NCBI GenBank assembly: GCA_905183005.1
Contig: CAJJDO010000054.1
Span: 468,121-532,120, forward strand
Direction of reading: 5' to 3'
From: Paramecium pentaurelia
Taxonomy: Eukaryota > Ciliophora > Oligohymenophorea > Peniculida > Parameciidae
DNA: 64,000 nucleotides
Shown: positions 34,894 to 49,142 of the stretch, one piece after another
Layout: each line of letters begins with the position of its first letter
Numbering within the stretch: the stretch's first letter is position 1
Program-made: the position numbers and the translations under genes
Notes under the pieces: generated by a model
The model's database searches: none
Told to the model about the DNA's origin: nothing
The model's input: the letters and a program-made list of their open reading frames with translations, nothing else

Positions 34894-36628
34894 TCATAAT
34901 TTACTTTATGTTAACCAAGCATGTTCTTAAGGTTTCTTTTATCCATATGGATTGATTCTAACATTCACAATATAACTTTATTAAGGATTATTAATAATAT
35001 CTTTCATAGCATTATGCAATTAATCATGAGTTTCCACTAAAAAGCCTTTACCTCCAAATGATTCACACTTAAAATATAAATAAAATATACTAATTTCTCA
35101 TATCTTGAATTAGGATTTAAGGCAGTAACTGGCTTTTCATTATTCTTTTAGGATAATTCATCTACACCCATAAATATTCCATTATTATTTATAATTATAA
35201 TTACCAATGGAAGATTATATCTAGTTGATGTTTCAAATTCAAATCCTGAAAATCCAAATGCACTATCTCCCAAAATGGCAAATACTTATTTATCTCTAAA
35301 CACTAATTTTGATGCAATTGCAAAAGGCAATCCTATTCCCATTGTTCCAAATGTTCCACTATCCAATTTTCTTCTTGGTATATCATGTTCTATTATAGTT
35401 CTACCTACATCCATTGTATTTGCACCTTCACCAACATAAACACAATCTTTTGGTAAATACTATTTTATTATACCAAATGCTATTAAATATATTAATATTT
35501 ATAATACCACTATAATATTCTAATGGAAGTTCTTTATCATTCATTAACTATTAATTTATAAGAGTATTCTTATTTCTCTTTTCAAATAATTTATCAATCC
35601 ATTATTTATTATTAAATTACCAATTTCCAAATGATTTCTATAATTAATCAATTACCAAAGAAACATCTCCAAATAATGTTGTTGTTTTTCTATTATTGTT
35701 AAATTCTTCTGGATAATTATCAATTTAAATAAATTAACAATTATCATCAAATCTTGGAGGTAAACCAAAATGTAATATCCAATTTAATCTTGCACCAACC
35801 AATAAAATTACATCTGCTTCTCCTAAAGCTGTAGATCTAGCTGCAGATACATTTAAATTATTAGAATCAGGAACTACTCCTTTACCCATTGGAGTTGGTA
35901 AGAATGGTAATTTTGTTGATTCAATAAATTTTATCACCTAATCTTCTGCAAAACTAATACTAGCTCCTTTTCCTACTATGATCAAAGGTCTTTTTGCATT
36001 CTTCAACTATTCAACAGCTTAAAGTATATTTTTTGGATCTGCCAAACTTCTTGGTATTTATTCTAATGTAAATGAAGGTACTTTAATTAATTCATTTTCA
36101 GGTATATTGCTTCTTAATAAATCACCTGAGACTTCAATATAAGTAACTCCAGGTCTACCTACACAACTTTATCTGATTGCTTTTTCAATTAAAATTGGTG
36201 CTTATCGTAAATTGGTTATCTATAAATTATTATATTGAAAATACTTTAGCTCCAAATTTAATGTAAGGCTTAACAATATTCCATTAATCACATTCTTAAA
36301 ATGCTCCATATGATTATTAACCATTTTCTGAACTTCCTGCTACTATAACCATTGGCCATCCATTGACTTGAGCATTTGCACATCCTGCTAATGCATGAAC
36401 TAAACCAGGTCCACTAACTACTAAACAGATGGCAGGTAAACGAGTAAGATATCCTATTGCTCCACATGCATAAGATGCTCCTTATTCATTTCTGAAACCG
36501 TAGTATTCCATTCCATTAGCTTAAAAAGCATAACCTAATTCAATAACAGGGACTCCAACAATGCCAAAAACATATTTTAGATGATTTTAAGCAAAAGATT
36601 ATGCAATCACTTAATTTCCTGATATCAT
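34894..36628 (-). CDS. HACL1: 2-hydroxyacyl-CoA lyase (HACL1 / oxalyl-CoA decarboxylase family), peroxisomal
   Basis: 552 residues; introns at plus 36220-36244, 35480-35507 and 35068-35090 (acceptor TTTAAG). Thiamine-diphosphate enzyme that cleaves 2-hydroxyacyl-CoA in alpha-oxidation. Landmarks: YVFGIVGVPVIELG, the catalytic Glu in RNEQGASYACGAIGYL, SGPGLVHALAG, the highly conserved LPFLPTPMGKGVVPDS and GARLNWILHFGLPPRF, GEGANTMDVGRT, and the ThDP-Mg motif GDSAFGFSG ending in NNNGIFMG. The protein ends HAWLTQSKL; the terminal Ser-Lys-Leu is a canonical PTS1 peroxisome signal. Length is close to the family's 560-580. The alternative, oxalyl-CoA decarboxylase, is the same family; the central conserved block favours HACL1. 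Confidence 0.9.
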
Positions 36629-37169
36629 TTTAATTAATCAATATATAATATTTATTAATATCTTATATATAAATAGGATATATTATAATTGCAATTTCTT
36701 AAGTAAGTAGAAATGAGTTTATATTTAATTAAATTATTGAAAATAATCAGTTAAATTTAGATAATGTGAAAACAAGTTTAATTTATGGTAAACCTTTCTA
36801 GAATAATACACATTAAAAGAATAGTTTAAAAACAAATTACTATAGCAATATGTAATAGAAGAGAAAATATAATAATTAAGTTTTCCCATAAATTTGGTCC
36901 TTTTATATTAATTGTTTTGTTTTATTTAGTTAATTATTATTATTTTTCTCTTTTTCTATTTTTATAGATTCTTAATCCAAATATATATTATAATTAAAGA
37001 TTAATTGTTTGGTTTAACAATATAATGCTACTTATGATATTTTGATATTCGTTACTAATTTTCGTAGATTAGTGAAATTGTGTAAATTTAATTGAAATCA
37101 TACATATAGGGGTACTGATTGTAATTTATATGTGTATATTGACTTAACAACTTTAACAATAAATAATTA
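36629..37169. other. Intergenic stretch, no gene seen
   Basis: 541 nt between the divergent lyase and giant-protein starts, the longest divergent spacer in the gene-dense part. Very AT-rich. A short ATG frame from 36714 ends within about 20 codons. No RNA gene or repeat recognised. Confidence 0.5.
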
Positions 37170-40100
37170 ATGAGTGAAATTTTGAAATAAATGTTGTGGT
37201 TAGTTTCGATAATGAGTTTTGCGGTTAACGGATTAATTGATATGTATAGAAGTTTTTTATCTATAGAGAATCACATGTGAAAGGATGTTTAGATTTAAGT
37301 TGTACAAAACTATGCTAATTGGGAGTAGCTGATTGTAGCAAGACAGTACCAGTATGTGAATATGGTTATTTCTTATTCAAGGAGAAATATTGTGTTAAAT
37401 GGTATTATATATAGGAATATTTAAAGTCCAGGATTCTCATCAGAAATGCGATTTGATTGTATGGATTGTTTGGAAAACCCAACCTCGTGGGTTGAAAATA
37501 GATAATGTAGTTATGGATATGAGATATAAAATGGGGATTCTACCAGTGGTGTTTTCCAATAATAAAACGATACTTAATCTAGTTTATATTTTATTGTAGG
37601 CTCCAATTAATAGCCATCAAATCTAATTGATCGTCAGGTGAATCTTCCATTTATAGTATAATTATGTGAAGGATGTGAGGAGTTTTGTGATGATGAGGAT
37701 GATGAATCATGTAACTTTTTTGAAGATTATAATAATAATGATGTTGACCCATAAGTTGGAGTAACATGTCTAAAAGGCTATTATTTTGAGAATGATAATT
37801 GTTTAAAATGTGACAAATATTGTTCAAAATGTGATGGAAGTGGATGTTAAAAATGTTAGAAAGGTTATCTATTAAAGAATAGTCATACATGTTAAGAATG
37901 TCCATATGGTTGTTTGGATTGTGATTTTGGATTTGATGGTATTTCAATAGAATGTTATGAATGTGAATAGGATGGATTAGGAGAGTATTATTTGCCTAGT
38001 ATATTTTTGGCAACTTGTGAAACATGTGAAAATGGATGTTCAAAATGTGAATATATGACATATGATGATACTATATATCCAAAATATTTAACTAGGGATA
38101 TAGAGGTTCCATTTGAAGAGGATGTTAATAAATATATTAAGAGATGTAGATAATGTAGAGGATCTAAATCATTTATTAATTCTAGTGGTGTAAGTTGCTA
38201 GAATTGTAACATAGATAATTGTAAATAATGTTACTAAGATTTGGGAGGTGGAACTACAACTTTAGATCCTGATTTTATTCCAAAAGAAGGAGATTTTGAT
38301 ATCTTATGTTATATGTGTTCACCTGGCTATTAATTGAGTGCAGATAAGAAAAGTTGTACCACTTAAACAGATCCTGATTGTGCTATACTCAATGCTGATG
38401 GCACTTGTTAATTATGTGCTAATGGATTAATGTTTGATGCAACTACAACTCCAGGAACATGCACAACTACTATATGTAGTTAAAGAATTTTAAATTGCAT
38501 TGATTGTTTTGCATATGAAGAACCTGATGCTGATGTAACATATGATGAAAATGGAAATCCAATAAGATCTTAAAAAAAATAATTATAATGTATCAAATGC
38601 ACTCCTGGATATTATCCTGATTTCTTTAGTGGAAAATGTCTTAGATGTAATTCTAATTGTAAATAATGTTGGTAGAATACAGATTCATACAATTTAACTT
38701 CAATTAATTCAGTTTATTAAATTTATTCTTAGACTTCTAAATCATTCTTCCTTAATGAAGATTTGAATGATCCATAATGTACATAATGTTATAATGGTTA
38801 TGACTTATATGATAATGAATGCTAAGGATGTGGAGATGGTTGTTTATTAGATTAAGTCTCAATGTGTGTCTTTGAATTTGATACTGCTTATTGTTCATAA
38901 TGTCCTGCAGGTTAAAGATCTTTGATTAATGATAATAGTGACTGTGCAGATTGTCCTCTCTATTGTGAAGCATGTAGAGAAAGAACTAAAGATGAGATTA
39001 ATAAAATCAATCCATTATTTAATCCAAGTAATTCAGATTTTCAAAGGTTTTCTAATCTTTGTTACAAAATTATGAAAAATTTTGATGTAACTAAAAATTT
39101 ATACCTTGATACTATTACATATATGCCTACTGCTTGTGAATATCCAGGTACATCAAAGAAATGCTATTATACATCAACTATCGATTTTAATTTAAATTGT
39201 AATGAAGAGGAAAGTGTTCCTGATTCTTTAGATTTATCAACTATTTTTAAAGGTAAATCATCTACTGCTACCCTAATTTTGAAAGAAATTGAAAAATATG
39301 AGAATTATTTGTTATTGAACAAAAATGCAGTATAAGAAATTACTATATAAATTAATATTCATGGAACAGAATGTAGATTCACTAAACCTACTTAATTTAA
39401 AACATTGTTTTAATAGAATGTATTTTCATTATTAAAACTAAATATACATTTTAAATCTTCTACATCTGCTACTTTCTATTAAATAGGACATATTTAATTT
39501 TCTAATATCAACAATTTGAAATTTGAAAATATTAAATTTGAATATAACGATGAAATTAATTCAAAAATAAGAGAGTTTGGTATCACGATGATAGGTAAAT
39601 AAAGTTCATTTTCATTAATAAATTCTGCAATCTCAAAGGAGGATTCATTAATTTAGGGTATATTCTCCTTCAATTTTTAAGGAGTTTAAACCTTTACTTT
39701 ATAATAAGTTGAATTTTCATATTTATAACCTATTGATCAATTCTTAAATTAAAATTTTACTTAAGAAAACACTTACACCTTAACATTGACTTCAGTAAAA
39801 TTTACTTATTGTAAATTTATTAATAATCAATAATTATTTGATTAGAATCCTGTTAATAAAACTAAAATAATAATAAATGATTTAGTAATTTATAAATCAG
39901 AATTTATAGGTACCAATATTTTTGGTACTCTAAACGGATAACCTTATGCAACAATAGAATTGTCAATTACTAATCTTAAAATCTAAATAAGTTCTTTCAT
40001 ATATTCAAATTTCCTTATAAGCAATTAATTAATTAGTAGTTCAATTTCAAATGTAGATATCTTTACAAGTTAATTCATTTCTTCAAATGTGTTTATGTTG

Positions 40101-43100
40101 AATCACATAAACTTATAAAACATCTATGTAGGATCTAACAAGATATTCAACAATTCTATTATATTTTCTACATCTCCTATAGTGGATTCATTTATTGTTC
40201 CAAAAAGTGTTTTATAAGATTTTAAGATTATCAATGTTCGTTGTGATTAGAATGAGTGTAATAGTATCAATTGCTTATTTTATTTATCAACTCCTTTAAA
40301 TACATATAATGTTTAAGCTAATTTAAGAATAGAATCTTTGTAGATAATAAAAACATCAACTTTAATTTATACATAAATTATTAGATATATAGATTCTGCT
40401 TTATGTGTATTCAAATAATTTTAGAATATTAAAATATCTAAATTGAAATCAGTTGATAATTTGGGTTCAATAGTGTTTTATTTTGATGAAATTAAATCCA
40501 TAGATGTTGATACATTATAATGTGATTCAATTTAATCTGATTACATAAGTGTTTATGATGAATATGGTGATGATATAATGGTTGAAAATCCATACAATAA
40601 TTTAATTCCCTCTTCAGACTATTGTGCTGAATAGTTATGGTCATCTAATAATTATAATTTTTATTGTCTCTATATAAATGAATTCTCACATGGAGTAAAA
40701 TTGAATAATATTATTATAAGCAATTAATTGTTATTAGACTTTAATGCAATTGTCATATAATCTTATGACATACTAAAAATGAAGACTACTAGAGTAAAAG
40801 ACAATTTATAATAATTTTACTCAGACTATGATAAAGAAATCATCATAATTACAAATATAAATGCATTTAATAATACTTTACTTGCGTATGATTTGGGATC
40901 ATAATTGTCTTTATTTTCAATTAAATCATAATAATAATAATAAATTGTCATAAATAATGCTTAATTCTAAAGTAATCATTTGCATAAGACATCATTATAT
41001 CAAATGATGATTAGTGCAACTATCTTTGTTATATAATCATAATAAGCTACAATGAATATATCGTATGCAACATTTGAATATAATAGAGCTACTCAATTTG
41101 AATATGGATTAAATTATATTTTAGTAAAATCTATAAACATTATTAATTGTTGGTTTCGTTCAACAAATTAATTTGATGGAGTTTGGTTTAATAAATTAAA
41201 TGAAAATTAAATGAATAATACAATTTAAGTATGGGAATTTTTTTAAGTAAAATCTAAAGGTGCTAATTTGTATTTAGTAACTTAGGATATGAAAATGAGG
41301 GATTGTTAATTTATTGATAGTTATGGATTGGATGGAGCAGGAATGTTCATAGTAACTTAAGGGAATGGTAATTTGTTGATTAACAATACAATTTTTAAGA
41401 ACATCAAAGCCAATTTAGATTAAAAATATTTAACATAGGGTGGATGTTTATCTATTGATGCCAAAGCTTCAGCTCTTTAACTCAACTTATCATTTATTAA
41501 TATGGAGAATTGTGTTAGTAGATCTAAAGGTGGTTGTATTTGGATAGGTTCATCTAAGAATTTATAATTAATTTAAATTACTGATAGTAAATTTATCAAA
41601 TGTCAATCATTAACTTCTTAATTCATGGATATCTAATTCTTTGACGTTAACAATTAAATAGTGTAAATGAGCAATTTAAAAATTGAAAATAATAATTTAA
41701 AAGAATTTTTATCAAGAGTTCCTGCTTTAACAGAAACTGAAATTGATTTATTCAAAACTTCTGCTTCTGTTTATACATAAACAAATGGATAATTAAGAAT
41801 GAATAATATTTAAATATTCAATATTGTTAACTAAAACATAATATATGCAACCAATTTATACAGAGGATATTTCAATTAAATTTAATTTGTAAACAATACA
41901 ATTTTTAGTGCTCCTTTGATGCGCTTTACTTTAAAGGATGAATTAGGAACTGGTTATTTAGGATCAATAACATTCTCTGAAAACAACCAATTCATACCTT
42001 AAAAAGAATTTGATGAATGCACCAACTTATTTTTCATAATTCCAACTTTAGCTTATGATGAATAAACATGTGATGCTTGGTAAGAGAATATTGCTTTAGT
42101 TGATTAAATATTTTCTGATGCTCTTCTTAACTTAGATGAATTAGAATTAGATGATGAATATTTAAGTATGACTAATAAAATTAAATATGAATGGGATGAA
42201 ATCGAAAATTAATTACAACCCACAGTTGATGATCTTCCTCTTAATTTTTAATATGATTAAAATGTAAAAGATTGTATTTTTTATAAATTGTTCAATGAAA
42301 TTTCTAATAGAACTGCTGCTTACATTTAAATACTTAATATTAGACAAGGAAATTAAATTAAAATTGAAGGATTAGAATTAAGTAACAATAATTGTACGGT
42401 CTGTACCTATGGATTGTTGTAAATTATCCAAGTTGAAGAAGTAGTAGATATAATAACAGTAAATTATTTACTTTGTGTTAACAATCATTTGTCCTATTTT
42501 GGATGTTTATCAATTACTAAAAATAATTAATTAGCAGATATTCAATTCAATAAGCCCTTATTTGGAAGGAGATTACTAACTGAAACCAATGATTAATATT
42601 CTATATAAGTAAATAACTCAAGAATTATTAGTAATATGGCTTCTGTTGGAGCAGGTATAAGCATAAATAGTTTGAATGTAGTATTTGATAATTGTGAATT
42701 CTCTAATAATATAGCATCCTTGGTGGGAGCTGGAATCTATTACTATACAATCGATTCTTATATATAGATATTCAACTCTAAATTCAGTTATAATTAGGCT
42801 TAAGTTGGATCGGCAATATATTTAGAGGGAACACAATTGAGCAATTAAACTAAGTGCAAGAATTAATATGTATAAAATATTGGTACATCAACTTATGAAG
42901 ATCCAGTTGCATTAACAATCACAATGAATAATTAGAAAATGCCAACCATTCCATATTCAGTATATACAAATGAAGATGGAGATGTTATATCGAATACTGT
43001 AAATATGATTGATAAATTGTCAATTGAAAAGGTCTAACTATTGAATTATCCAGAAATAACTGATTTCTTGATTTTACCTTCAGGACAAAAAATTGGAAAT

Positions 43101-46100
43101 TACAAGTTCTATTTTATTGATACAATGGAATAAATACCTTATGATTGGAATATGAAATTAGTTTATTTAAATAGATTTGGTGAAATTTTGGCTTAGGAGT
43201 ATTCTTCAGATTCATGTTACATTGATGGTAGAATATAAAATATTAGTTTTTATGATAATTCTAAAGATTACACAAGTAACTTTACAAATTTAGATAAATT
43301 GAATTATAATGTAGATGATTCCTCTTTTAATTTGGATGAATTAATAATTACATTTGATCCATATATTGATGAAGAACTATATTTAGAATTGAGATGTATA
43401 TTAATTAATTTTATTATTTAGTTTATTGTTCTAATGTGAAAAAACCTGTTTTGTAAGCTGATTATCCATACAATGTTTTATCCTAAAATGACAACTATTA
43501 TTTGATTTTGAATATTAAAACTTATCCTTGTCAAATGGGAGAAGCTTATTTTGATTAAAAATGTGAGGCATGTGATATTAATCAAAAGAAATTTAGTGTA
43601 GTACCAGACTCACCTCAATGTTAATCTATCAGTTCAGAAAGCATGTTAGATGTTACTCCAGTTGGAATTAAATTAAAATAAGGATGGTATAGACCATATA
43701 TTGATAATGATCAATATGAATATTGTTTAAATCTACCAGCTAATTGTAATGGTGGATGGATTCCAGGAAATCCTTCATGTTATACTGGTCATATTGGTGC
43801 TCTATGTGAGAGTTGCGATCTATATGCTCTTAATAATGATATTAGATATTCCAATACTGAAAAGTATGTCTGTTCTCCTTGTCAAAATACTGAAGAATCA
43901 AGTATAGGAATATTAGCAGGAAATACAATTGCAACAGTAGCCTCAATTACCTTATCAGTTAAAGGCACATATGAATTGGTCAATCAGTTTTTGATGGTTA
44001 AGAGCTTAGTTTTAATGGGAGCCAGATTTAATCAAAATGCAAATTAATTAGCAACTCTCATCAAAATGCTAACTAACTATTTCTAAATAATACAAATCGT
44101 TAATCAATTCTAATTAGTATTACCTAAGGGATTAACCAAAACAACAGATGCAGCAGGTAATCCTACTAAATCAAGTTCATTTAGTTTAGACTGTCTACTT
44201 GAACCTATGACAGACATTAATATGCTCTATTTTAGAATGATTTGGGCTCTTGTAATGCCATGCATTTATTTGGTTATTTATTTTGTGCAGTATTTCTTTG
44301 GAGTCATGATTGGCAAAATCCCTTACAAAGCTCCAATGATTACAACAGCCTTCATTTATATGTTCATCTTTGCACAACCTACTTTAGTAGGAGGGTTTAT
44401 TTAATTAGGAAGTTCAAGAATCATATCAGGTGTCAATTGGGTTTAAGCTGATGTTGCCTATCGAAGCGATACTGATTAGCATCAATTATGGGTTGCTGCA
44501 TTTGTTGCACCTATGATTGTCATCTGGGTTGCTATTCTACCATTAATATTTCTTTATCGAGTTTACACTTATAGATTCCATTTAAATAATAGACATATTC
44601 GTTCAAGATGGGGATTCTTTTATAATGAATATGACACCTCTGCTTATTATTGGGAATTTGTGAAAATCTTCTAAAAAGAATTAATGGTTATTTTTCTTAC
44701 ATTTTATGAAGATTATGTTCTTATAAAGGGAGCTCTTGTAATTTTAGTTTTGTTATATTATTCATGGATTTAAATTAATACTAAACCTTATGCAAATAAT
44801 GATCTCAATCATCTTGATCGTTACTCAACTATTGTATGTATTATAACATTGTTGATTGGCTTATTAATTTACACTTCATAAGAATATGATACATAATATT
44901 TAATTATAATCATGTTCGTTTTATTAGGTATCTTCAACTTATTATTCTTAATATAAATTGTATTTAAAATATTTGAAGGCTATTTAGTAAAACTTTCTGA
45001 TAAAATTGATCCAATTAGAGATATAATTTTAGCTAAAAAACCTAATATCGTATATCAATATCCTAGTCTTAGACAATTTTTGAAAAATAAAAAAAAAACT
45101 ACCCAAAGAGTAAATGATCTTTGGTGTACTTTGAGATCTTATACAAAAGAATAAATACGAAATAGGAGAAACAACTAACCAAAATATGAGTTAATTAATA
45201 ATGCTCCTTACGATTTTGAAGCTGCAAAATTACCAAGAGATGCTGCAGCAGCAATTGTTCCGATTATGGATGAATAAGTTCCAGAATATTTAATGAGTGG
45301 AGTTGCTAAGGAATTTTTAGAAAAAGCTAATGGTTTTGCTGATACTTTTAAAGAAGATTAAAATTAAACTAATTAAGACAAAAAAAAAGATAATAATAAG
45401 GATTAAGGATTTTTAGGTGGTTTGAAAGCATATATGCCATCTGCTGTTAAAGATAAAATAGAAAAAGCAGAAAAAAAGATCGATGATGTTAAGAAAATGA
45501 AAGAATAAACTGAGAATATTGTTGCTAAAGGAAAATAATTAGGAGGAATTAAAGATTAACCTACAGATGAGGAAGAAGCCAAATTAAAATAAAATGAAGA
45601 TGAATAATAAAAACAAAATGAATAATAATAATAATAGGGAACAGGAGGATTCTTTGGATCTATTAAATCTTTTATGCCTGATAGTGTGAAAGATTAAATT
45701 AAGAAGGCTGAAGAATAATAAAAATAAATTCAAAAAAATATAGATGATGCTAAAAAAATGAAAGATAAGCTAGAATAAGTTACTTAAAATAAGGACAATT
45801 TACTTTAAACTGGTATTGATTTTATGCCTGAAGAGATGAAGGCTCAAATGAAAAAGGTTGAGGAAGAAAAAAGGAAATTAGAATAATAATATTAGCAAGC
45901 TAAAGATATAGCAGAAAAGACATAAAATGCTGCTAAAAATGTTTAATAGGGTAATATTTAGGGATTATTACCAAATGAAGTTTAAAATAAATTAAAAGAA
46001 ATTGAAGAATAGAAAAAGATTCTAGAAGATAGTCTTAAAAATTAAATAAATATAGAAAGATCTCCTTTAGATATTGGTAATCAATCATAATAACCCCTAT

Positions 46101-46198
46101 TAAATTAGGAAAATTAATTTGAGATCTTTAGAAATGATCCTATGCGTATAACTAATAGCAACTTCTAAAATTTTGCTGACAATCCAAAGAAAAATTGA
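37170..46198 (+). CDS. Giant Cys-rich / beta-helix multi-span surface protein
   Basis: 2,984 residues; introns 37244-37266, 37402-37426 and 43396-43421. Starts with a signal peptide (MLWLVSIMSFAVNG; ATG 37170 is first, 37191 is an in-frame alternative). About residues 20-600 are growth-factor-receptor-like Cys repeats (CxxC, GCxxC patterns such as CLKCDKYCSKCDGSGC). About 780-2060 are beta-helix-like repeats of polymorphic outer-membrane-protein character. A second Cys cluster (2100-2230) is followed by several membrane spans (about 2230-2590), including the YYWEFVKIFQKE element seen in this class of protist surface proteins. The cytosolic tail of about 390 residues is Lys/Glu/Gln-rich with a repeated FMPxxVKxxIKKAEE-type motif. 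It probably acts at the cell surface as a receptor or adhesion protein; ligand and activity are unknown. It converges on the transporter gene (96 nt). Confidence 0.85.
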
Positions 46199-46294
46199 AA
46201 ATATTTAATAATTTATTTTGTTATAATAAATGTATTTGTAATTTATACAAAATGGAAATGATTTTGTTACTTTTCCAATAAAAATTAAATTTCT

Positions 46295-47726
46295 TCAAGT
46301 TGGTTTACTTTTTACAATTAATTCAATTTAATTTGTAGATAAATTATCATCAGTTTAAGCATGAATATTTTTATGATATTATGTTCGATGATATTAGAAT
46401 AAATATACTAAAGGAATAAAACCTACAAGAGATAAAAATAACATCAATTAATTCATTTATTGATAGTTTTAGTAATTTTCAATTTGCAACATGCTAGCAA
46501 CAATAAATGAAAAACTTGTTATTTCTATTGATGTTAATTTAAGAATTAATACCTATGTTTATACAAGCAAATGTTAAACCAAAACCTGTTCCAACCATAT
46601 GAGATGGAACAATTAATGGTATATGTGGCCACATAACAGCATAATATGTTCCAAAAAATAATCCATTTAATATACTTCCAATCATAGGAAATGCAACACA
46701 TGATGTATCACATTCTGGCATTAAATAAAAGATTGTTGTAGTTAATAATTAACAAAAACTTGCAATTAACAAAATTTCAATATTCTTTCCTTTTTTATCT
46801 ATATAATGTCCAACAATAGGACTTAAGATTGCAGATAGATAATAGGGGATGCTAAATAATGTATTGGCAGTTTTCTAATCCAATTTATATCTAAATTTTC
46901 TTATTAGAATTACATATGCTTAAACATTTCAACACTGTTGTAACCAAAAATAAAAAATACTGCATAACAGGTTACACAACTAATTAAAGTTACATAGAAT
47001 TCAAGACTAAATTGTTTTATTTATCTAAGATCAATGCTATCTAATTTTTAATCAGATGTTTTATCTCTTAAATCACTACATCTATCAATTTAAGTGAGAA
47101 TAACAATAATTATAAAACTTAAAATTGCTATATAGAGACACATTAGCAAACATTAAGATAAATCATTGTTTGAAGTTGTATATAAATAAGGATATATGAT
47201 AGCAGCTGCAATTGATCCTAATCTGCAAATACCAGTATCAATTCTATGATAGTTTATAAATTTACCCAAATGCAAGAGAATTTTCCTTCCCTTTAAACCA
47301 TTTGTTAATATAATAACTCTCAGCCACAAAACCACTTGATTCAAATAATCCAAAAATAAATCTACCAATTACCATCACAATAAAACTGTTCAAAATTACT
47401 GACATGAAACACAATACTTTATTTATATTTCTATCATAAATACGTTAACCAATAATCACAATTGATCCAAAAAAGACATAGGATCGTCTTACTCCAAATG
47501 TATCTATTATCAAACCACCGATTAATGACATTATCATATTTGGAAATGATCGAAATGACAATAAATAATTAATTTCTGCCTATGACACTTCAAAATATGA
47601 TTTTATCTACTCTCCCAATAATGCTGGATATTCACCTATTAAGAACTGCACCAATGGATAAACACCAATTAACACTAATATAAACCATCTTAAGTTTGTA
47701 TCATGCCAAGAAGTCATTTTTTCCAT
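46295..47726 (-). CDS. MFSD1-like major facilitator transporter
   Basis: 451 residues; introns at plus 47244-47265, 46919-46944 (GTTACA...TTTAAG) and 46525-46552. Twelve-span MFS pattern. The N-terminus reads WHDTNLRWFILVLIG, then GEYPALL, then FRSFPNMIMSLIGGLIID, corresponding to the MFSD1 helix 2-3 loop. FVAESYYINKWFKGKENSLAFG and GICRLGSIAAAI match the conserved WFKGKELNLVFG-type motif of MFSD1. Human MFSD1 is a lysosomal dipeptide transporter, so a lysosomal or food-vacuole role is plausible by family. All three introns fall in membrane segments and their removal makes those helices continuous. Divergent from the FAIM-like gene, 105 nt between ATGs. Confidence 0.75.
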
Positions 47727-47831
47727 TATTTAAATTTAATTTTTTATTTCTTTCTTTCTTGATTATAAATTATAAATTCATATCTCCATAACTCTCTATA
47801 ATATTTAATATATAAAAATTCAAATATTAAA

Positions 47832-49101
47832 ATGTCTGTCAGAGCCTTATATTAATCACAATAAGATGTTGGGAGAAATATCAAAAGGTAATGAATTACA
47901 CATATAAATTAGTTCAAAAAAAAAGTACACTTGGAAGTTTAGTATAGATGATAAGGATCATACAATTGAACTGTTTGTATCAGGTTTATCTGGAAAAAAG
48001 AAAGTTGTACATAATGGAAAAACCTTAAGGGAAGAAGCATCGTATTCTTATTTTATTTATCTATTATTTTAGTGTCTTAGGAAGTTTTAATTATTCCATG
48101 ACCATTTAAAGTAATTTATTAACAATATCAAATAATGGAGATTTGTATGACCTAAGGATAAACAATATGTAATTCAGTCATCTTTATCACAATGGTAATT
48201 TATCATCTGAATTTAGAAAAAACAAAAAAAGAATTTTAATTTGAAGATGGATACAATGAAGGAAACAATTAAGAAGATTATTACTCTAAATTACCAAAGC
48301 CATCTAAATAAAACAAACCATTATATAAAGAATAAGACTAAGGATATGATTTTGGTTTGGTAGATGATATAGAAAGGATGGCTCCTAAGAAAGGATTAGA
48401 AGAATAAAATGAGTTCAATACTCATTCTAATTATTAATAAAAGTTAAACATTTAATTCAAACCTAAAGATGATCCATATGCTAAATTTAACGAACCAAAG
48501 CCTTAATAAAGACAAACCTAATCATTTTCAAATAAACCTTAGCAACCACAATCAACATTTAATTAATAATAAATTAAAAATGATTTTGCAGATTTTGGCA
48601 ATTTTCCAAAACCTCAAACCACAACAACTAATGAAAATGTCTTTGGAAATTTTGGATTTGGATTTAATGACACTTAATAATAATAACCAAAACCATAATA
48701 ATAATAATAATAAAATTAATTTTAACAAGACTTTAAACCAAATCCTTTTGGAGATTTTTAATAACCTACTCAATAAACTCAACCAACTCAACCCTTTTAA
48801 CAATAGGGACAATCATTTTAACAATAGGGACAACCATTTTTCTAATAACCACCTCAATAATAGGTGATAGAGTAACCAAAACCAAAACCTCCTCTTTAAA
48901 CGAATTTATTAGATTTTGGAGATGATCCCATCCAACCCTAATAATAATCGTAAATACCACCTCCATAATAATAAAGTTAATAATAATTGTTATACCAACA
49001 ATAGTAGGTTCAATAATAATAATAATTACAGTAATAACCTTTATATAAAAATCCAATCAATTAACCAGTTTAATAAAACCCATAATATGCTTAAGCTCCA
49101 C

Positions 49102-49142
<41 letters not shown>

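Noticed and set aside
44195..44451. Small ATG frames on both strands inside the giant gene
   Set aside because: They lie within the continuous 2,984-residue frame; the plus frame beginning MTDINMLYFR is simply part of it between two TAA codons read as Gln.
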